Made by a program: the position numbers and the translations under genes
Assembly: GCA_039105265.1 (NCBI GenBank)
Contig: JAPFFF010000396.1
Span: 1 to 23,759, forward strand
Direction of reading: 5' to 3'
Source of the DNA: Tritrichomonas musculus
Lineage: Eukaryota; Parabasalia; Tritrichomonadida; Tritrichomonadidae
DNA: 23,759 nucleotides
The notes under the pieces: generated by a model
What the model was told of the DNA's origin: nothing
Databases searched by the model: none
Seen by the model: only the letters and a program-made list of their open reading frames with translations
Part shown: positions 1 through 10,267 of the stretch, piece by piece
How positions within the stretch are numbered: position 1 is the stretch's first letter
Layout of the letters: the number at the start of each line of letters is the position of its first letter

Positions 1-44
1 CTTAATCTAATGGTTCAAATTGCAGTTGCAGCTGAATCTAATGG

Positions 45-54
45 TTCAATTGAA
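45..54. repeat. 10-bp palindrome of E-core units (example)
   Basis: TTCAATTGAA is self-complementary. It appears in AEt units (class II) and GEc units (class I), and E is one of the few cores shared by both classes with different tails. Confidence 0.8.
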
Positions 55-76
55 GTTGTAGTTTAATCTGATGGTT

Positions 77-94
77 CAATTGCAGTTGCAGCTG
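77..94. repeat. Example of three tandem CANNTG hexamers in a monomer
   Basis: In G2c units the second half reads CAATTG, CAGTTG, CAGCTG back to back, three CANNTG hexamers without a gap. This is the first clear case; others recur throughout the array, for example in the G2c units starting at 307, 1160, 2311 and 15823. Most other units keep at least the middle CAGTTG. CANNTG is the E-box consensus bound by bHLH proteins in animals, fungi and plants, but nothing here shows binding. Confidence 0.7.
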
Positions 95-137
95 AATCTG
101 ATGGTTCAAATTGCAGTTGTAGCTGAATCTAATGGTT

Positions 138-149
138 CAACTGCAGTTG
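138..149. repeat. 12-bp perfect palindrome of C-core units (example)
   Basis: CAACTGCAGTTG equals its own reverse complement and contains a PstI site. Every C-core unit (ACt, DCt, GCt, ACg, DCg) carries it. The basic unit has CAATTGCAGTTG at this place, with two mismatched positions in the palindrome. Confidence 0.85.
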
Positions 150-367
150 TAGTTTAATCTGATGATTCAACTGCAGTTGTAGTTTAATCTGATGGTTCAA
201 TTGCAGTTGTAGTTTAATCTAATGGTTCAATTTCAGTTGTAGCTTAATCTAATGGTTCAAATTGCAGTTGCAGCTGAATCTAATGGTTCAATTGAAGTTG
301 TAGTTTAATCTGATGGTTCAATTGCAGTTGCAGCTGAATCTGATGGTTCAAATTGCAGTTGTAGCTG

Positions 368-2219
368 AATCTAATGGTTCAAATTGCAGTTGTAGCTGAA
401 TCTGATGGTTCAAATTGCAGTTGTAGCTGAATCTGATGGTTCAAATTGCAGTTGTAGCTGAATCTGATGGTTCAATTGCAGTTGTAGTTTAATCTGATGG
501 TTCAAATTGCAGTTGTAGCTGAATCTGATGGTTCAAATTGCAGTTGTAGCTGAATCTGATGGTTCAACTGCAGTTGTAGTTTAATCTAATGGTTCAATTG
601 CAGTTGCAGCTGAATCTGATGGTTCAATTGCAGTTGTAGTTTAATCTGATGGTTCAATTGCAGTTGTAGTTTAATCTGATGGTTCAAATTGCAGTTGTAG
701 CTGAATCTGATGGTTCAAATTGCAGTTGTAGCTGAATCTAATGGTTCAACTGCAGTTGTAGCTGAATCTGATGGTTCAACTGCAGTTGTAGTTTAATCTA
801 ATGGTTCAAATTGCAGTTGCAGCTGAATCTGATGGTTCAATTGCAGTTGTAGTTTAATCTGATGGTTCAATTGCAGTTGTAGTTTAATCTGATGGTTCAA
901 TTGCAGTTGTAGTTTAATCTGATGGTTCAAATTGCAGTTGTAGTTTAATCTGATGGTTCAAATTGCAGTTGTAGCTGAATCTGATGGTTCAACTGCAGTT
1001 GTAGTTTAATCTGATGGTTCAATTGCAGTTGTAGTTTAATCTAATGGTTCAAATTGCAGTTACAGCTGAATCTAATGGTTCAATTCCAGTTGTAGTTTAA
1101 TCTGATGGTTCAAATTGCAGTTGCAGCTGAATCTAATGGTTCAATTGCAGTTGTAGTTTAATCTGATGGTTCAATTGCAGTTGCAGCTGAATCTGATGGT
1201 TCAATTGCAGTTGTAGTTTAATCTGATGGTTCAATTGCAGTTGTAGCTGAATCTGATGGTTCAATTGAAGTTGCAGCTGAATCTAATGGTTCAATTGCAG
1301 TTGTAGTTTAATCTGATGGTTCAAATTGCAGTTGTAGTTTAATCTGATGGTTCAAATTGCAGTTGTAGTTTAATCTGATAATTCAATTGCAGTTGTAGTT
1401 TAATCTGATGGTTCAATTGCAGTTGTAGCTGAATCTGATGGTTCAAATTGCAGTTGTAGTTTAATCTGATAGTTCAATTGCAGTTGTAGTTTAATCTGAT
1501 GGTTCAATTGCAGTTGTAGTTTAATCTGATGGTTCAATTGCAGTTGTAGCTGAATCTGATGGTTCAAATTGCAGTTGTAGTTTAATCTGATGGTTCAATT
1601 GCAGTTGTAGCTGAATCTGATGGTTCAATTGCAGTTGTAGTTTAATCTGATGGTTCAATTGAAGTTGCAGCTGAATCTAATGGTTCAATTGCAGTTGTAG
1701 TTTAATCTGATGGTTCAAATTGCAGTTGTAGCTGAATCTGATGGTTCAAATTGCAGTTGTAGCTGAATCTGATGGTTCAAATTGCAGTTGTAGCTGAATC
1801 TGATGGTTCAACTGCAGTTGTAGTTTAATCTGATGGTTCAATTGCAGTTGTAGTTTAATCTGATGGTTCAAATTGCAGTTGTAGCTGAATCTGATAATTC
1901 AATTGCAGTTGTAGTTTAATCTGATGGTTCAATTGCAGTTGTAGCTGAATCTGATGGTTCAATTGCAGTTGTAGTTTAATCTGATGGTTCAATTGCAGTT
2001 GTAGCTGAATCTGATGGTTCAATTGCAGTTGTAGTTTAATCTGATGGTTCAATTGCAGTTGTAGTTTAATCTGATGATTCAAATTGCAGTTGTAGTTTAA
2101 TCTGATGGTTCAAATTGCAGTTGCAGCTGAATCTGATGGTTCAATTGCAGTTGTAGTTTAATCTGATAGTTCAATTGCAGTTGTAGTTTAATCTGATGGT
2201 TCAATTGCAGTTGTAGTTT
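368..2219. repeat. Class I satellite domain, copy 1
   Basis: This stretch has no F-core unit. It is rich in G3g, G2t and G2g, with ACg (735), A3x (1038-1068, the TTACAGCTG tail), APt (1069-1098), GEc (1250, 1644), N2t (1372, 1888) and S2t (1463, 2160). The same order recurs at 8385-10267 and 13879-15731. Copies 1 and 3 are collinear at a fixed offset of 13,511 from the unit at 461 to beyond the A3x unit. Copy 1 differs from both others in a few units: G3t rather than G3g at 1310, S2t rather than N2t at 1463, and G2g rather than G3g at 1978. It ends where the first complete 242-bp repeat begins at 2220. Confidence 0.88.
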
Positions 2220-2703
2220 AATCTAATGGTTCAATTTCAGTTGTAGCTTAATCTAATGGTTCAAATTGCAGTTGCAGCTGAATCTAATGGTTCAATTGAA
2301 GTTGTAGTTTAATCTGATGGTTCAATTGCAGTTGCAGCTGAATCTGATGGTTCAAATTGCAGTTGTAGCTGAATCTAATGGTTCAACTGCAGTTGTAGTT
2401 TAATCTGATGATTCAACTGCAGTTGTAGTTTAATCTGATGGTTCAATTGCAGTTGTAGTTTAATCTAATGGTTCAATTTCAGTTGTAGCTTAATCTAATG
2501 GTTCAAATTGCAGTTGCAGCTGAATCTAATGGTTCAATTGAAGTTGTAGTTTAATCTGATGGTTCAATTGCAGTTGCAGCTGAATCTGATGGTTCAAATT
2601 GCAGTTGTAGCTGAATCTAATGGTTCAACTGCAGTTGTAGTTTAATCTGATGATTCAACTGCAGTTGTAGTTTAATCTGATGGTTCAATTGCAATTGTAG
2701 TTT
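2220..2703. repeat. Two tandem 242-bp higher-order repeats
   Basis: These are two adjacent 8-monomer blocks, 2220-2461 and 2462-2703, each AFk-A3c-AEt-G2c-G3g-ACt-DCt plus a final unit. The final unit is G2t in the first and GIt in the second, where CAATTGCAATTG replaces CAATTGCAGTTG. Each block holds six 30-bp and two 31-bp monomers, giving exactly 242 bp. The same pair, with the same G2t then GIt endings, is at 10268-10751, so the pair was copied as a unit. Confidence 0.93.
2686..2697. repeat. 12-bp perfect palindrome of I-core units (example)
   Basis: CAATTGCAATTG is self-complementary and results from one G-to-A change in the basic core. It occurs only in GIt units, always just after DCt or G3t in class II. 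Others are in the units starting at 4131, 5925, 10722, 11299, 16429 and 17066. Confidence 0.82.
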
Positions 2704-3038
2704 AATCTAATGGTTCAAATTGCAGTTGTAGCTGAATCTGATGGTTCAAATTGCAGTTGTAGTTTAATCTGATGGTTCAATTGCAGTTGTAGTTTAATCT
2801 GATGGTTCAACTGCAGTTGTAGTTTAATCTGATGGTTCAAATTGCAGTTGTAGTTTAATCTGATGATTCAAATTGCAGTTGTAGTTTAATCTGATGGTTC
2901 AAATTGCAGTTGCAGCTGAATCTGATGGTTCAATTGCAGTTGTAGCTGAATCTAATGGTTCAACTGCAGTTGTAGTTTAATCTGATGATTCAACTGCAGT
3001 TGTAGTTTAATCTGATGGTTCAATTGCAGTTGTAGTTT

Positions 3039-3280
3039 AATCTAATGGTTCAATTTCAGTTGTAGCTTAATCTAATGGTTCAAATTGCAGTTGCAGCTGA
3101 ATCTAATGGTTCAATTGAAGTTGTAGTTTAATCTGATGGTTCAATTGCAGTTGCAGCTGAATCTGATGGTTCAAATTGCAGTTGTAGCTGAATCTAATGG
3201 TTCAACTGCAGTTGTAGTTTAATCTGATGATTCAACTGCAGTTGTAGTTTAATCTGATGGTTCAATTGCAGTTGTAGTTT
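3039..3280. repeat. 242-bp higher-order repeat, G2t-ended
   Basis: This is a complete block starting with AFk at 3039 and ending with G2t at 3251-3280. Its collinear partner at 11087-11328 (offset 8048) ends instead with GIt. That change of the last monomer is one of the few differences between the two large segments. Confidence 0.9.
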
Positions 3281-4070
3281 AATCTAATGGTTCAAATTGC
3301 AGTTGTAGCTGAATCTGATGGTTCAAATTGCAGTTGTAGTTTAATCTGATGGTTCAATTGCAGTTGTAGTTTAATCTGATGGTTCAATTGCAGTTGTAGC
3401 TGAATCTGATGGTTCAAATTGCAGTTGTAGTTTAATCTGATGATTCAACTGCAGTTGTAGTTTAATCTGATGGTTCAAATTGCAGTTGCAGCTGAATCTG
3501 ATGGTTCAATTGCAGTTGTAGTTTAATCTGATAGTTCAATTGCAGTTGTAGTTTAATCTGATGGTTCAATTGCAGTTGTAGTTTAATCTGATGGTTCAAT
3601 TGCAGTTGTAGTTTAATCTGATGGTTCAATTGCAGTTGTAGTTTAATCTGATGGTTCAATTGCAGTTGTAGTTTAATCTGATGGTTCAAATTGCAGTTGT
3701 AGTTTAATCTGATGATTCAAATTGCAGTTGTAGTTTAATCTGATGGTTCAATTGCAGTTGTAGCTGAATCTGATGGTTCAACTGCAGTTGTAGTTTAATC
3801 TGATGATTCAACTGCAGTTGTAGTTTAATCTGATGGTTCAAATTGCAGTTGTAGTTTAATCTGATGGTTCAATTGCAGTTGTAGTTTAATCTGATGGTTC
3901 AAATTGCAGTTGCAGCTGAATCTGATGGTTCAAATTGCAGTTGTAGCTGAATCTGATGGTTCAAATTGCAGTTGCAGCTGAATCTGATGGTTCAATTGCA
4001 GTTGTAGTTTAATCTGATAGTTCAATTGCAGTTGTAGTTTAATCTGATGGTTCAATTGCAGTTGTAGTTT

Positions 4071-4100
4071 AATCTAATGGTTCAATTTCAGTTGTAGTTT
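4071..4100. repeat. Hybrid F-core monomer with t tail (AFt)
   Basis: Almost every other F-core unit has the TAGCTT tail and is followed by A3c or AEt. This one has the TAGTTT tail and is followed directly by DCt at 4101. It looks like a fusion of the front of AFk with the end of ACt, which would remove the five-monomer stretch usually between them (152 bp in a standard block). The collinear partner at 12121 is an ordinary AFk followed by the full block. The breakpoint would lie in the shared CAGTTGTAG. Confidence 0.75.
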
Positions 4101-5622
4101 AATCTGATGATTCAACTGCAGTTGTAGTTTAATCTGATGGTTCAATTGCAATTGTAGTTTAATCTAATGGTTCAAATTGCAGTTGTAGCTGAATCTGATG
4201 GTTCAAATTGCAGTTGTAGTTTAATCTGATGGTTCAATTGCAGTTGTAGTTTAATCTGATGGTTCAACTGCAGTTGTAGTTTAATCTGATGGTTCAAATT
4301 GCAGTTGTAGTTTAATCTGATGATTCAAATTGCAGTTGTAGTTTAATCTGATGGTTCAAATTGCAGTTGCAGCTGAATCTGATGGTTCAATTGCAGTTGT
4401 AGTTTAATCTGATAGTTCAATTGCAGTTGTAGTTTAATCTGATGGTTCAATTGCAGTTGTAGTTTAATCTGATAGTTCAATTGCAGTTGTAGTTTAATCT
4501 GATGGTTCAATTGCAGTTGTAGTTTAATCTGATGGTTCAATTGCAGTTGTAGTTTAATCTGATGGTTCAAATTGCAGTTGTAGTTTAATCTGATGATTCA
4601 AATTGCAGTTGTAGTTTAATCTGATGGTTCAACTGCAGTTGTAGTTTAATCTGATGATTCAACTGCAGTTGTAGTTTAATCTGATGGTTCAACTGCAGTT
4701 GTAGTTTAATCTGATGGTTCAAATTGCAGTTGTAGTTTAATCTGATGATTCAAATTGCAGTTGTAGTTTAATCTGATGGTTCAAATTGCAGTTGCAGCTG
4801 AATCTGATGGTTCAATTGCAGTTGTAGTTTAATCTGATAGTTCAATTGCAGTTGTAGTTTAATCTGATGGTTCAATTGCAGTTGTAGTTTAATCTAATGG
4901 TTCAATTTCAGTTGTAGCTTAATCTAATGGTTCAAATTGCAGTTGCAGCTGAATCTAATGGTTCAATTGAAGTTGTAGTTTAATCTGATGGTTCAATTGC
5001 AGTTGCAGCTGAATCTGATGGTTCAAATTGCAGTTGTAGCTGAATCTAATGGTTCAACTGCAGTTGTAGTTTAATCTGATGATTCAACTGCAGTTGTAGC
5101 TGAATCTGATGGTTCAAATTGCAGTTGTAGTTTAATCTGATGGTTCAATTGCAGTTGCAGCTGAATCTGATGGTTCAAATTGCAGTTATAGCTGAATCTA
5201 ATGGTTCAACTGCAGTTGTAGTTTAATCTGATGATTCAACTGCAGTTGTAGTTTAATCTGATGATTCAAATTGCAGTTGTAGTTTAATCTGATGATTCAA
5301 ATTGCAGTTGTAGTTTAATCTGATGGTTCAATTTGCAGTTGTAGTTTAATCTGATGGTTCAAATTGCAGTTGTAGTTTAATCTGATGGTTCAATTGCAGT
5401 TGCAGCTGAATCTGATGGTTCAAATTGCAGTTTTAGCTGAATCTAATGGTTCAACTGCAGTTGTAGTTTAATCTGATGATTCAACTGCAGTTGTAGTTTA
5501 ATCTGATGGTTCAAATTGCAGTTGTAGTTTAATCTGATGATTCAAATTGCAGTTGTAGTTTAATCTGATGGTTCAAATTGCAGTTGCAGCTGAATCTGAT
5601 GGTTCAATTGCAGTTGTAGCTG
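4101..5622. repeat. 1.5-kb duplicate, left copy (offset 1794)
   Basis: The order DCt-GIt-A3g-G3t-G2t-GCt-G3t-D3t-G3c-G2t-S2t and so on is repeated at 5895-7416 with a constant offset of 1794. Shared rare markers confirm it: the y tail (5185/6979), the T-core unit (about 5331/7125) and the z tail (5431/7225). The last unit differs in its tail (G2g here, G2t in the right copy). A small difference lies after the G3t-D3t near 4600: GCt-DCt-GCt here, G2t-DCt-DCt in the right copy. Confidence 0.88.
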
Positions 5623-5894
5623 AATCTAATGGTTCAACTGCAGTTGTAGTTTAATCTGATGATTCAACTGCAGTTGTAGTTTAATCTGATGGTTCAATTG
5701 CAGTTGTAGTTTAATCTAATGGTTCAATTTCAGTTGTAGCTTAATCTAATGGTTCAAATTGCAGTTGCAGCTGAATCTAATGGTTCAATTGAAGTTGTAG
5801 TTTAATCTGATGGTTCAATTGCAGTTGCAGCTGAATCTGATGGTTCAAATTGCAGTTGTAGCTGAATCTAATGGTTCAACTGCAGTTGTAGTTT
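5623..5894. repeat. 272-bp class II linker between 1.5-kb duplicates
   Basis: The order is ACt-DCt-G2t-AFk-A3c-AEt-G2c-G3g-ACt. It contains most of a 242-bp block, which starts with AFk at 5713 and is completed by DCt and GIt at 5895-5954. With the left duplicate it makes up the 1794-bp period. Confidence 0.85.
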
Positions 5895-7416
5895 AATCTG
5901 ATGATTCAACTGCAGTTGTAGTTTAATCTGATGGTTCAATTGCAATTGTAGTTTAATCTAATGGTTCAAATTGCAGTTGTAGCTGAATCTGATGGTTCAA
6001 ATTGCAGTTGTAGTTTAATCTGATGGTTCAATTGCAGTTGTAGTTTAATCTGATGGTTCAACTGCAGTTGTAGTTTAATCTGATGGTTCAAATTGCAGTT
6101 GTAGTTTAATCTGATGATTCAAATTGCAGTTGTAGTTTAATCTGATGGTTCAAATTGCAGTTGCAGCTGAATCTGATGGTTCAATTGCAGTTGTAGTTTA
6201 ATCTGATAGTTCAATTGCAGTTGTAGTTTAATCTGATGGTTCAATTGCAGTTGTAGTTTAATCTGATAGTTCAATTGCAGTTGTAGTTTAATCTGATGGT
6301 TCAATTGCAGTTGTAGTTTAATCTGATGGTTCAATTGCAGTTGTAGTTTAATCTGATGGTTCAAATTGCAGTTGTAGTTTAATCTGATGATTCAAATTGC
6401 AGTTGTAGTTTAATCTGATGGTTCAATTGCAGTTGTAGTTTAATCTGATGATTCAACTGCAGTTGTAGTTTAATCTGATGATTCAACTGCAGTTGTAGTT
6501 TAATCTGATGGTTCAAATTGCAGTTGTAGTTTAATCTGATGATTCAAATTGCAGTTGTAGTTTAATCTGATGGTTCAAATTGCAGTTGCAGCTGAATCTG
6601 ATGGTTCAATTGCAGTTGTAGTTTAATCTGATAGTTCAATTGCAGTTGTAGTTTAATCTGATGGTTCAATTGCAGTTGTAGTTTAATCTAATGGTTCAAT
6701 TTCAGTTGTAGCTTAATCTAATGGTTCAAATTGCAGTTGCAGCTGAATCTAATGGTTCAATTGAAGTTGTAGTTTAATCTGATGGTTCAATTGCAGTTGC
6801 AGCTGAATCTGATGGTTCAAATTGCAGTTGTAGCTGAATCTAATGGTTCAACTGCAGTTGTAGTTTAATCTGATGATTCAACTGCAGTTGTAGCTGAATC
6901 TGATGGTTCAAATTGCAGTTGTAGTTTAATCTGATGGTTCAATTGCAGTTGCAGCTGAATCTGATGGTTCAAATTGCAGTTATAGCTGAATCTAATGGTT
7001 CAACTGCAGTTGTAGTTTAATCTGATGATTCAACTGCAGTTGTAGTTTAATCTGATGATTCAAATTGCAGTTGTAGTTTAATCTGATGATTCAAATTGCA
7101 GTTGTAGTTTAATCTGATGGTTCAATTTGCAGTTGTAGTTTAATCTGATGGTTCAAATTGCAGTTGTAGTTTAATCTGATGGTTCAATTGCAGTTGCAGC
7201 TGAATCTGATGGTTCAAATTGCAGTTTTAGCTGAATCTAATGGTTCAACTGCAGTTGTAGTTTAATCTGATGATTCAACTGCAGTTGTAGTTTAATCTGA
7301 TGGTTCAAATTGCAGTTGTAGTTTAATCTGATGATTCAAATTGCAGTTGTAGTTTAATCTGATGGTTCAAATTGCAGTTGCAGCTGAATCTGATGGTTCA
7401 ATTGCAGTTGTAGTTT
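5895..7416. repeat. 1.5-kb duplicate, right copy
   Basis: This is the partner of 4101-5622. Most of it also matches part of 10874-12729: the offset is 5374 on the left and 5436 on the right. The 62-bp step comes from two extra G3g units at 11969-12030. There are therefore three versions of this segment in the window. This copy shares DCg (about 6866) with the left copy, whereas the third version has DCt. Confidence 0.87.
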
Positions 7417-7870
7417 AATCTGATAGTTCAATTGCAGTTGTAGTTTAATCTGATGGTTCAATTGCAGTTGCAGCTGAATCTGATGGTTCAATTGCAGTTG
7501 TAGTTTAATCTGATAGTTCAATTGCAGTTGTAGTTTAATCTGATGGTTCAATTGCAGTTGTAGTTTAATCTAATGGTTCAACTGCAGTTGTAGTTTAATC
7601 TAATGGTTCAATTGCAGTTGCAGCTGAATCTGATGGTTCAACTGCAGTTGTAGTTTAATCTGATGATTCAACTGCAGTTGTAGTTTAATCTGATGGTTCA
7701 ATTGCAGTTGTAGTTTAATCTAATGGTTCAAATTGCAGTTGTAGCTGAATCTGATGGTTCAAATTGCAGTTGTAGTTTAATCTAATGGTTCAAATTGCAG
7801 TTGTAGCTGAATCTGATGGTTCAAATTGCAGTTGTAGTTTAATCTGATGGTTCAATTGCAGTTGTAGTTT
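7387..7870. repeat. Mosaic transition patch with small local duplications
   Basis: The unit order from 7387 is G2t-S2t-G2c-G2t-S2t-G2t-ACt-A2c-GCt-DCt-G2t-A3g-G3t-A3g-G3t-G2t. Two short local duplications are visible. A 3-monomer string (G3c or G2c, G2t, S2t) occurs twice in a row from 7356 with a period near 90 bp, and A3g-G3t is doubled at 7717-7840 with a 62-bp period. The patch joins class II on the left to class I on the right. Confidence 0.82.
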
Positions 7871-10267
7871 AATCTAATGGTTCAAATTGCAGTTGCAGCT
7901 GAATCTAATGGTTCAATTCCAGTTGTAGTTTAATCTGATGGTTCAAATTGCAGTTGCAGCTGAATCTAATGGTTCAATTGCAGTTGTAGTTTAATCTGAT
8001 GGTTCAATTGCAGTTGCAGCTGAATCTGATGGTTCAATTGCAGTTGTAGTTTAATCTGATGGTTCAATTGCAGTTGTAGCTGAATCTGATGGTTCAATTG
8101 AAGTTGCAGCTGAATCTAATGGTTCAATTGCAGTTGTAGTTTAATCTGATGGTTCAAATTGCAGTTGTAGCTGAATCTGATGGTTCAAATTGCAGTTGTA
8201 GTTTAATCTGATAATTCAACTGCAGTTGTAGTTTAATCTGATGGTTCAATTGCAGTTGTAGTTTAATCTGATGGTTCAATTGCAGTTGTAGCTGAATCTG
8301 ATGGTTCAATTGCAGTTGTAGTTTAATCTGATGGTTCAATTGAAGTTGCAGCTGAATCTAATGGTTCAATTGCAGTTGTAGTTTAATCTGATGGTTCAAA
8401 TTGCAGTTGTAGCTGAATCTGATGGTTCAAATTGCAGTTGTAGCTGAATCTGATGGTTCAAATTGCAGTTGTAGCTGAATCTGATGGTTCAATTGCAGTT
8501 GTAGTTTAATCTGATGGTTCAAATTGCAGTTGTAGCTGAATCTGATGGTTCAAATTGCAGTTGTAGCTGAATCTGATGGTTCAACTGCAGTTGTAGTTTA
8601 ATCTAATGGTTCAATTGCAGTTGCAGCTGAATCTGATGGTTCAATTGCAGTTGTAGTTTAATCTGATGGTTCAATTGCAGTTGTAGTTTAATCTGATGGT
8701 TCAAATTGCAGTTGTAGCTGAATCTGATGGTTCAAATTGCAGTTGTAGCTGAATCTAATGGTTCAACTGCAGTTGTAGCTGAATCTGATGGTTCAACTGC
8801 AGTTGTAGTTTAATCTAATGGTTCAAATTGCAGTTGCAGCTGAATCTGATGGTTCAATTGCAGTTGTAGTTTAATCTGATGGTTCAATTGCAGTTGTAGT
8901 TTAATCTGATGGTTCAATTGCAGTTGTAGTTTAATCTGATGGTTCAAATTGCAGTTGTAGTTTAATCTGATGGTTCAAATTGCAGTTGTAGCTGAATCTG
9001 ATGGTTCAACTGCAGTTGTAGTTTAATCTGATGATTCAACTGCAGTTGTAGTTTAATCTGATGGTTCAATTGCAGTTGTAGTTTAATCTAATGGTTCAAA
9101 TTGCAGTTACAGCTGAATCTAATGGTTCAATTCCAGTTGTAGTTTAATCTGATGGTTCAAATTGCAGTTGCAGCTGAATCTAATGGTTCAATTGCAGTTG
9201 TAGTTTAATCTGATGGTTCAATTGCAGTTGCAGCTGAATCTGATGGTTCAATTGCAGTTGTAGTTTAATCTGATGGTTCAATTGCAGTTGTAGCTGAATC
9301 TGATGGTTCAATTGAAGTTGCAGCTGAATCTAATGGTTCAATTGCAGTTGTAGTTTAATCTGATGGTTCAAATTGCAGTTGTAGCTGAATCTGATGGTTC
9401 AAATTGCAGTTGTAGTTTAATCTGATAATTCAATTGCAGTTGTAGTTTAATCTGATGGTTCAATTGCAGTTGTAGCTGAATCTGATGGTTCAAATTGCAG
9501 TTGTAGTTTAATCTGATAATTCAATTGCAGTTGTAGTTTAATCTGATGGTTCAATTGCAGTTGTAGTTTAATCTGATGGTTCAATTGCAGTTGTAGCTGA
9601 ATCTGATGGTTCAAATTGCAGTTGTAGTTTAATCTGATGGTTCAATTGCAGTTGTAGCTGAATCTGATGGTTCAATTGCAGTTGTAGTTTAATCTGATGG
9701 TTCAATTGAAGTTGCAGCTGAATCTAATGGTTCAATTGCAGTTGTAGTTTAATCTGATGGTTCAAATTGCAGTTGTAGCTGAATCTGATGGTTCAAATTG
9801 CAGTTGTAGCTGAATCTGATGGTTCAAATTGCAGTTGTAGCTGAATCTGATGGTTCAACTGCAGTTGTAGTTTAATCTGATGGTTCAATTGCAGTTGTAG
9901 TTTAATCTGATGGTTCAAATTGCAGTTGTAGCTGAATCTGATAATTCAATTGCAGTTGTAGTTTAATCTGATGGTTCAATTGCAGTTGTAGCTGAATCTG
10001 ATGGTTCAATTGCAGTTGTAGTTTAATCTGATGGTTCAAATTGCAGTTGTAGCTGAATCTGATGGTTCAATTGCAGTTGTAGTTTAATCTGATGGTTCAA
10101 TTGCAGTTGTAGTTTAATCTGATGATTCAAATTGCAGTTGTAGTTTAATCTGATGGTTCAAATTGCAGTTGCAGCTGAATCTGATGGTTCAATTGCAGTT
10201 GTAGTTTAATCTGATAGTTCAATTGCAGTTGTAGTTTAATCTGATGGTTCAATTGCAGTTGTAGTTT
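7871..10267. repeat. Class I satellite domain, copy 2
   Basis: It begins A3c-APt-G3c-A2t-G2c-G2t-G2g-GEc-A2t and then runs through the G3g-rich strings also seen in copy 1. It contains two P-core units, near 7917 and 9125, the second next to the A3x unit at 9085. It is collinear with 13366-15731 at offset 5494-5495 on the left and 5464 on the right. The 30-bp step is one extra DCt unit at 9025-9054, present here and absent from copies 1 and 3. From 9085 to 10267 it agrees with copy 3 unit for unit as far as I read. Confidence 0.87.
9025..9054. repeat. Extra single monomer (DCt) private to copy 2
   Basis: Copies 1 and 3 read GCt-G2t-A3x at the equivalent place, while copy 2 reads GCt-DCt-G2t-A3x. 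The extra monomer is exactly 30 bp and accounts for the offset change between the copies. D heads are otherwise typical of class II, so the unit may have come from unequal exchange or conversion with a class II stretch. Confidence 0.8.

Larger units (their letters stand above)
1..367. repeat. Class II satellite domain, right end of a larger block
   Basis: After a 3-base unit tail the order is A3c-AEt-G2c-G3g-ACt-DCt-G2t, then AFk at 216 and A3c-AEt-G2c-G3g to 367. This is about one and a half copies of the 242-bp higher-order repeat, entered in mid-copy. The same order is found at 2250-2616 (offset 2246). From 368 the pattern changes abruptly to class I units, so the junction falls between the G3g at 337-367 and the A3g at 368-398. 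Confidence 0.9.
399..4097. repeat. 3.7-kb segmental duplicate, partner at 8416-12147
   Basis: The monomer order is collinear with 8416-12147. The offset rises from 8017 to 8050 in small steps that I can assign to particular units: +30 for one extra DCt unit at 9025-9054 in the right copy, and +1 each where a 31-bp unit replaces a 30-bp one (at 1978, about 3432, and once more before 4070). It spans a class I domain plus the adjoining class II blocks, so the duplication ignored the class boundary. Unit-level agreement is very high to about 3250 and looser between 3250 and 4070. Confidence 0.85.
2220..7386. repeat. Class II satellite domain, largest in window
   Basis: This domain is defined by recurrent F-core units (2220, 2462, 3039, 4071, 4890, 5713 and near 6686), E-core units, and D-headed units in pairs such as ACt-DCt. 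It contains complete 242-bp higher-order repeats separated by other recurring strings, notably A3g-G3t-G2t-GCt-G3t-D3t-G3c and runs of G2t/S2t. Rare tail variants mark internal duplications: y (TTATAGCTG) at about 5185 and 6979, and z (TTTTAGCTG) at about 5431 and 7225. The same markers return once more in the class II domain at 10268-12729. It grades into a mosaic patch from 7387. Confidence 0.88.

Noticed and set aside
138-149. 12-bp palindromes as hairpin terminators or transposon ends
   Set aside because: They have no loop and no T-run pairing, and they lie inside the monomer in hundreds of units. They follow from the core sequence and are not element termini.
1855-2082. Minus-strand open frame of 75 codons with Leu/Gln-rich decapeptide repeats
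   Set aside because: It opens with TTG, not ATG, and is bounded by 31-bp units that break the frame. It is a run of 30-bp satellite units read in the one frame free of stops, not a gene.
4343-4570. Minus-strand 75-codon frame, also at 6137-6364, 11511-11738 and 23141-23368 with the same product
   Set aside because: The identical products simply reflect the duplicated satellite segments at offsets 1794, 5374 and 11,630. Conservation here is shared DNA, not selection on protein.
8154-8339. Other minus-strand frames of 61-75 codons (3462-3689, 7354-7551, 8154-8339, 13043-13228, 13636-13833)
   Set aside because: They have the same origin as the others. They differ only in which monomer variants are present, and all end just after a 31-bp unit.
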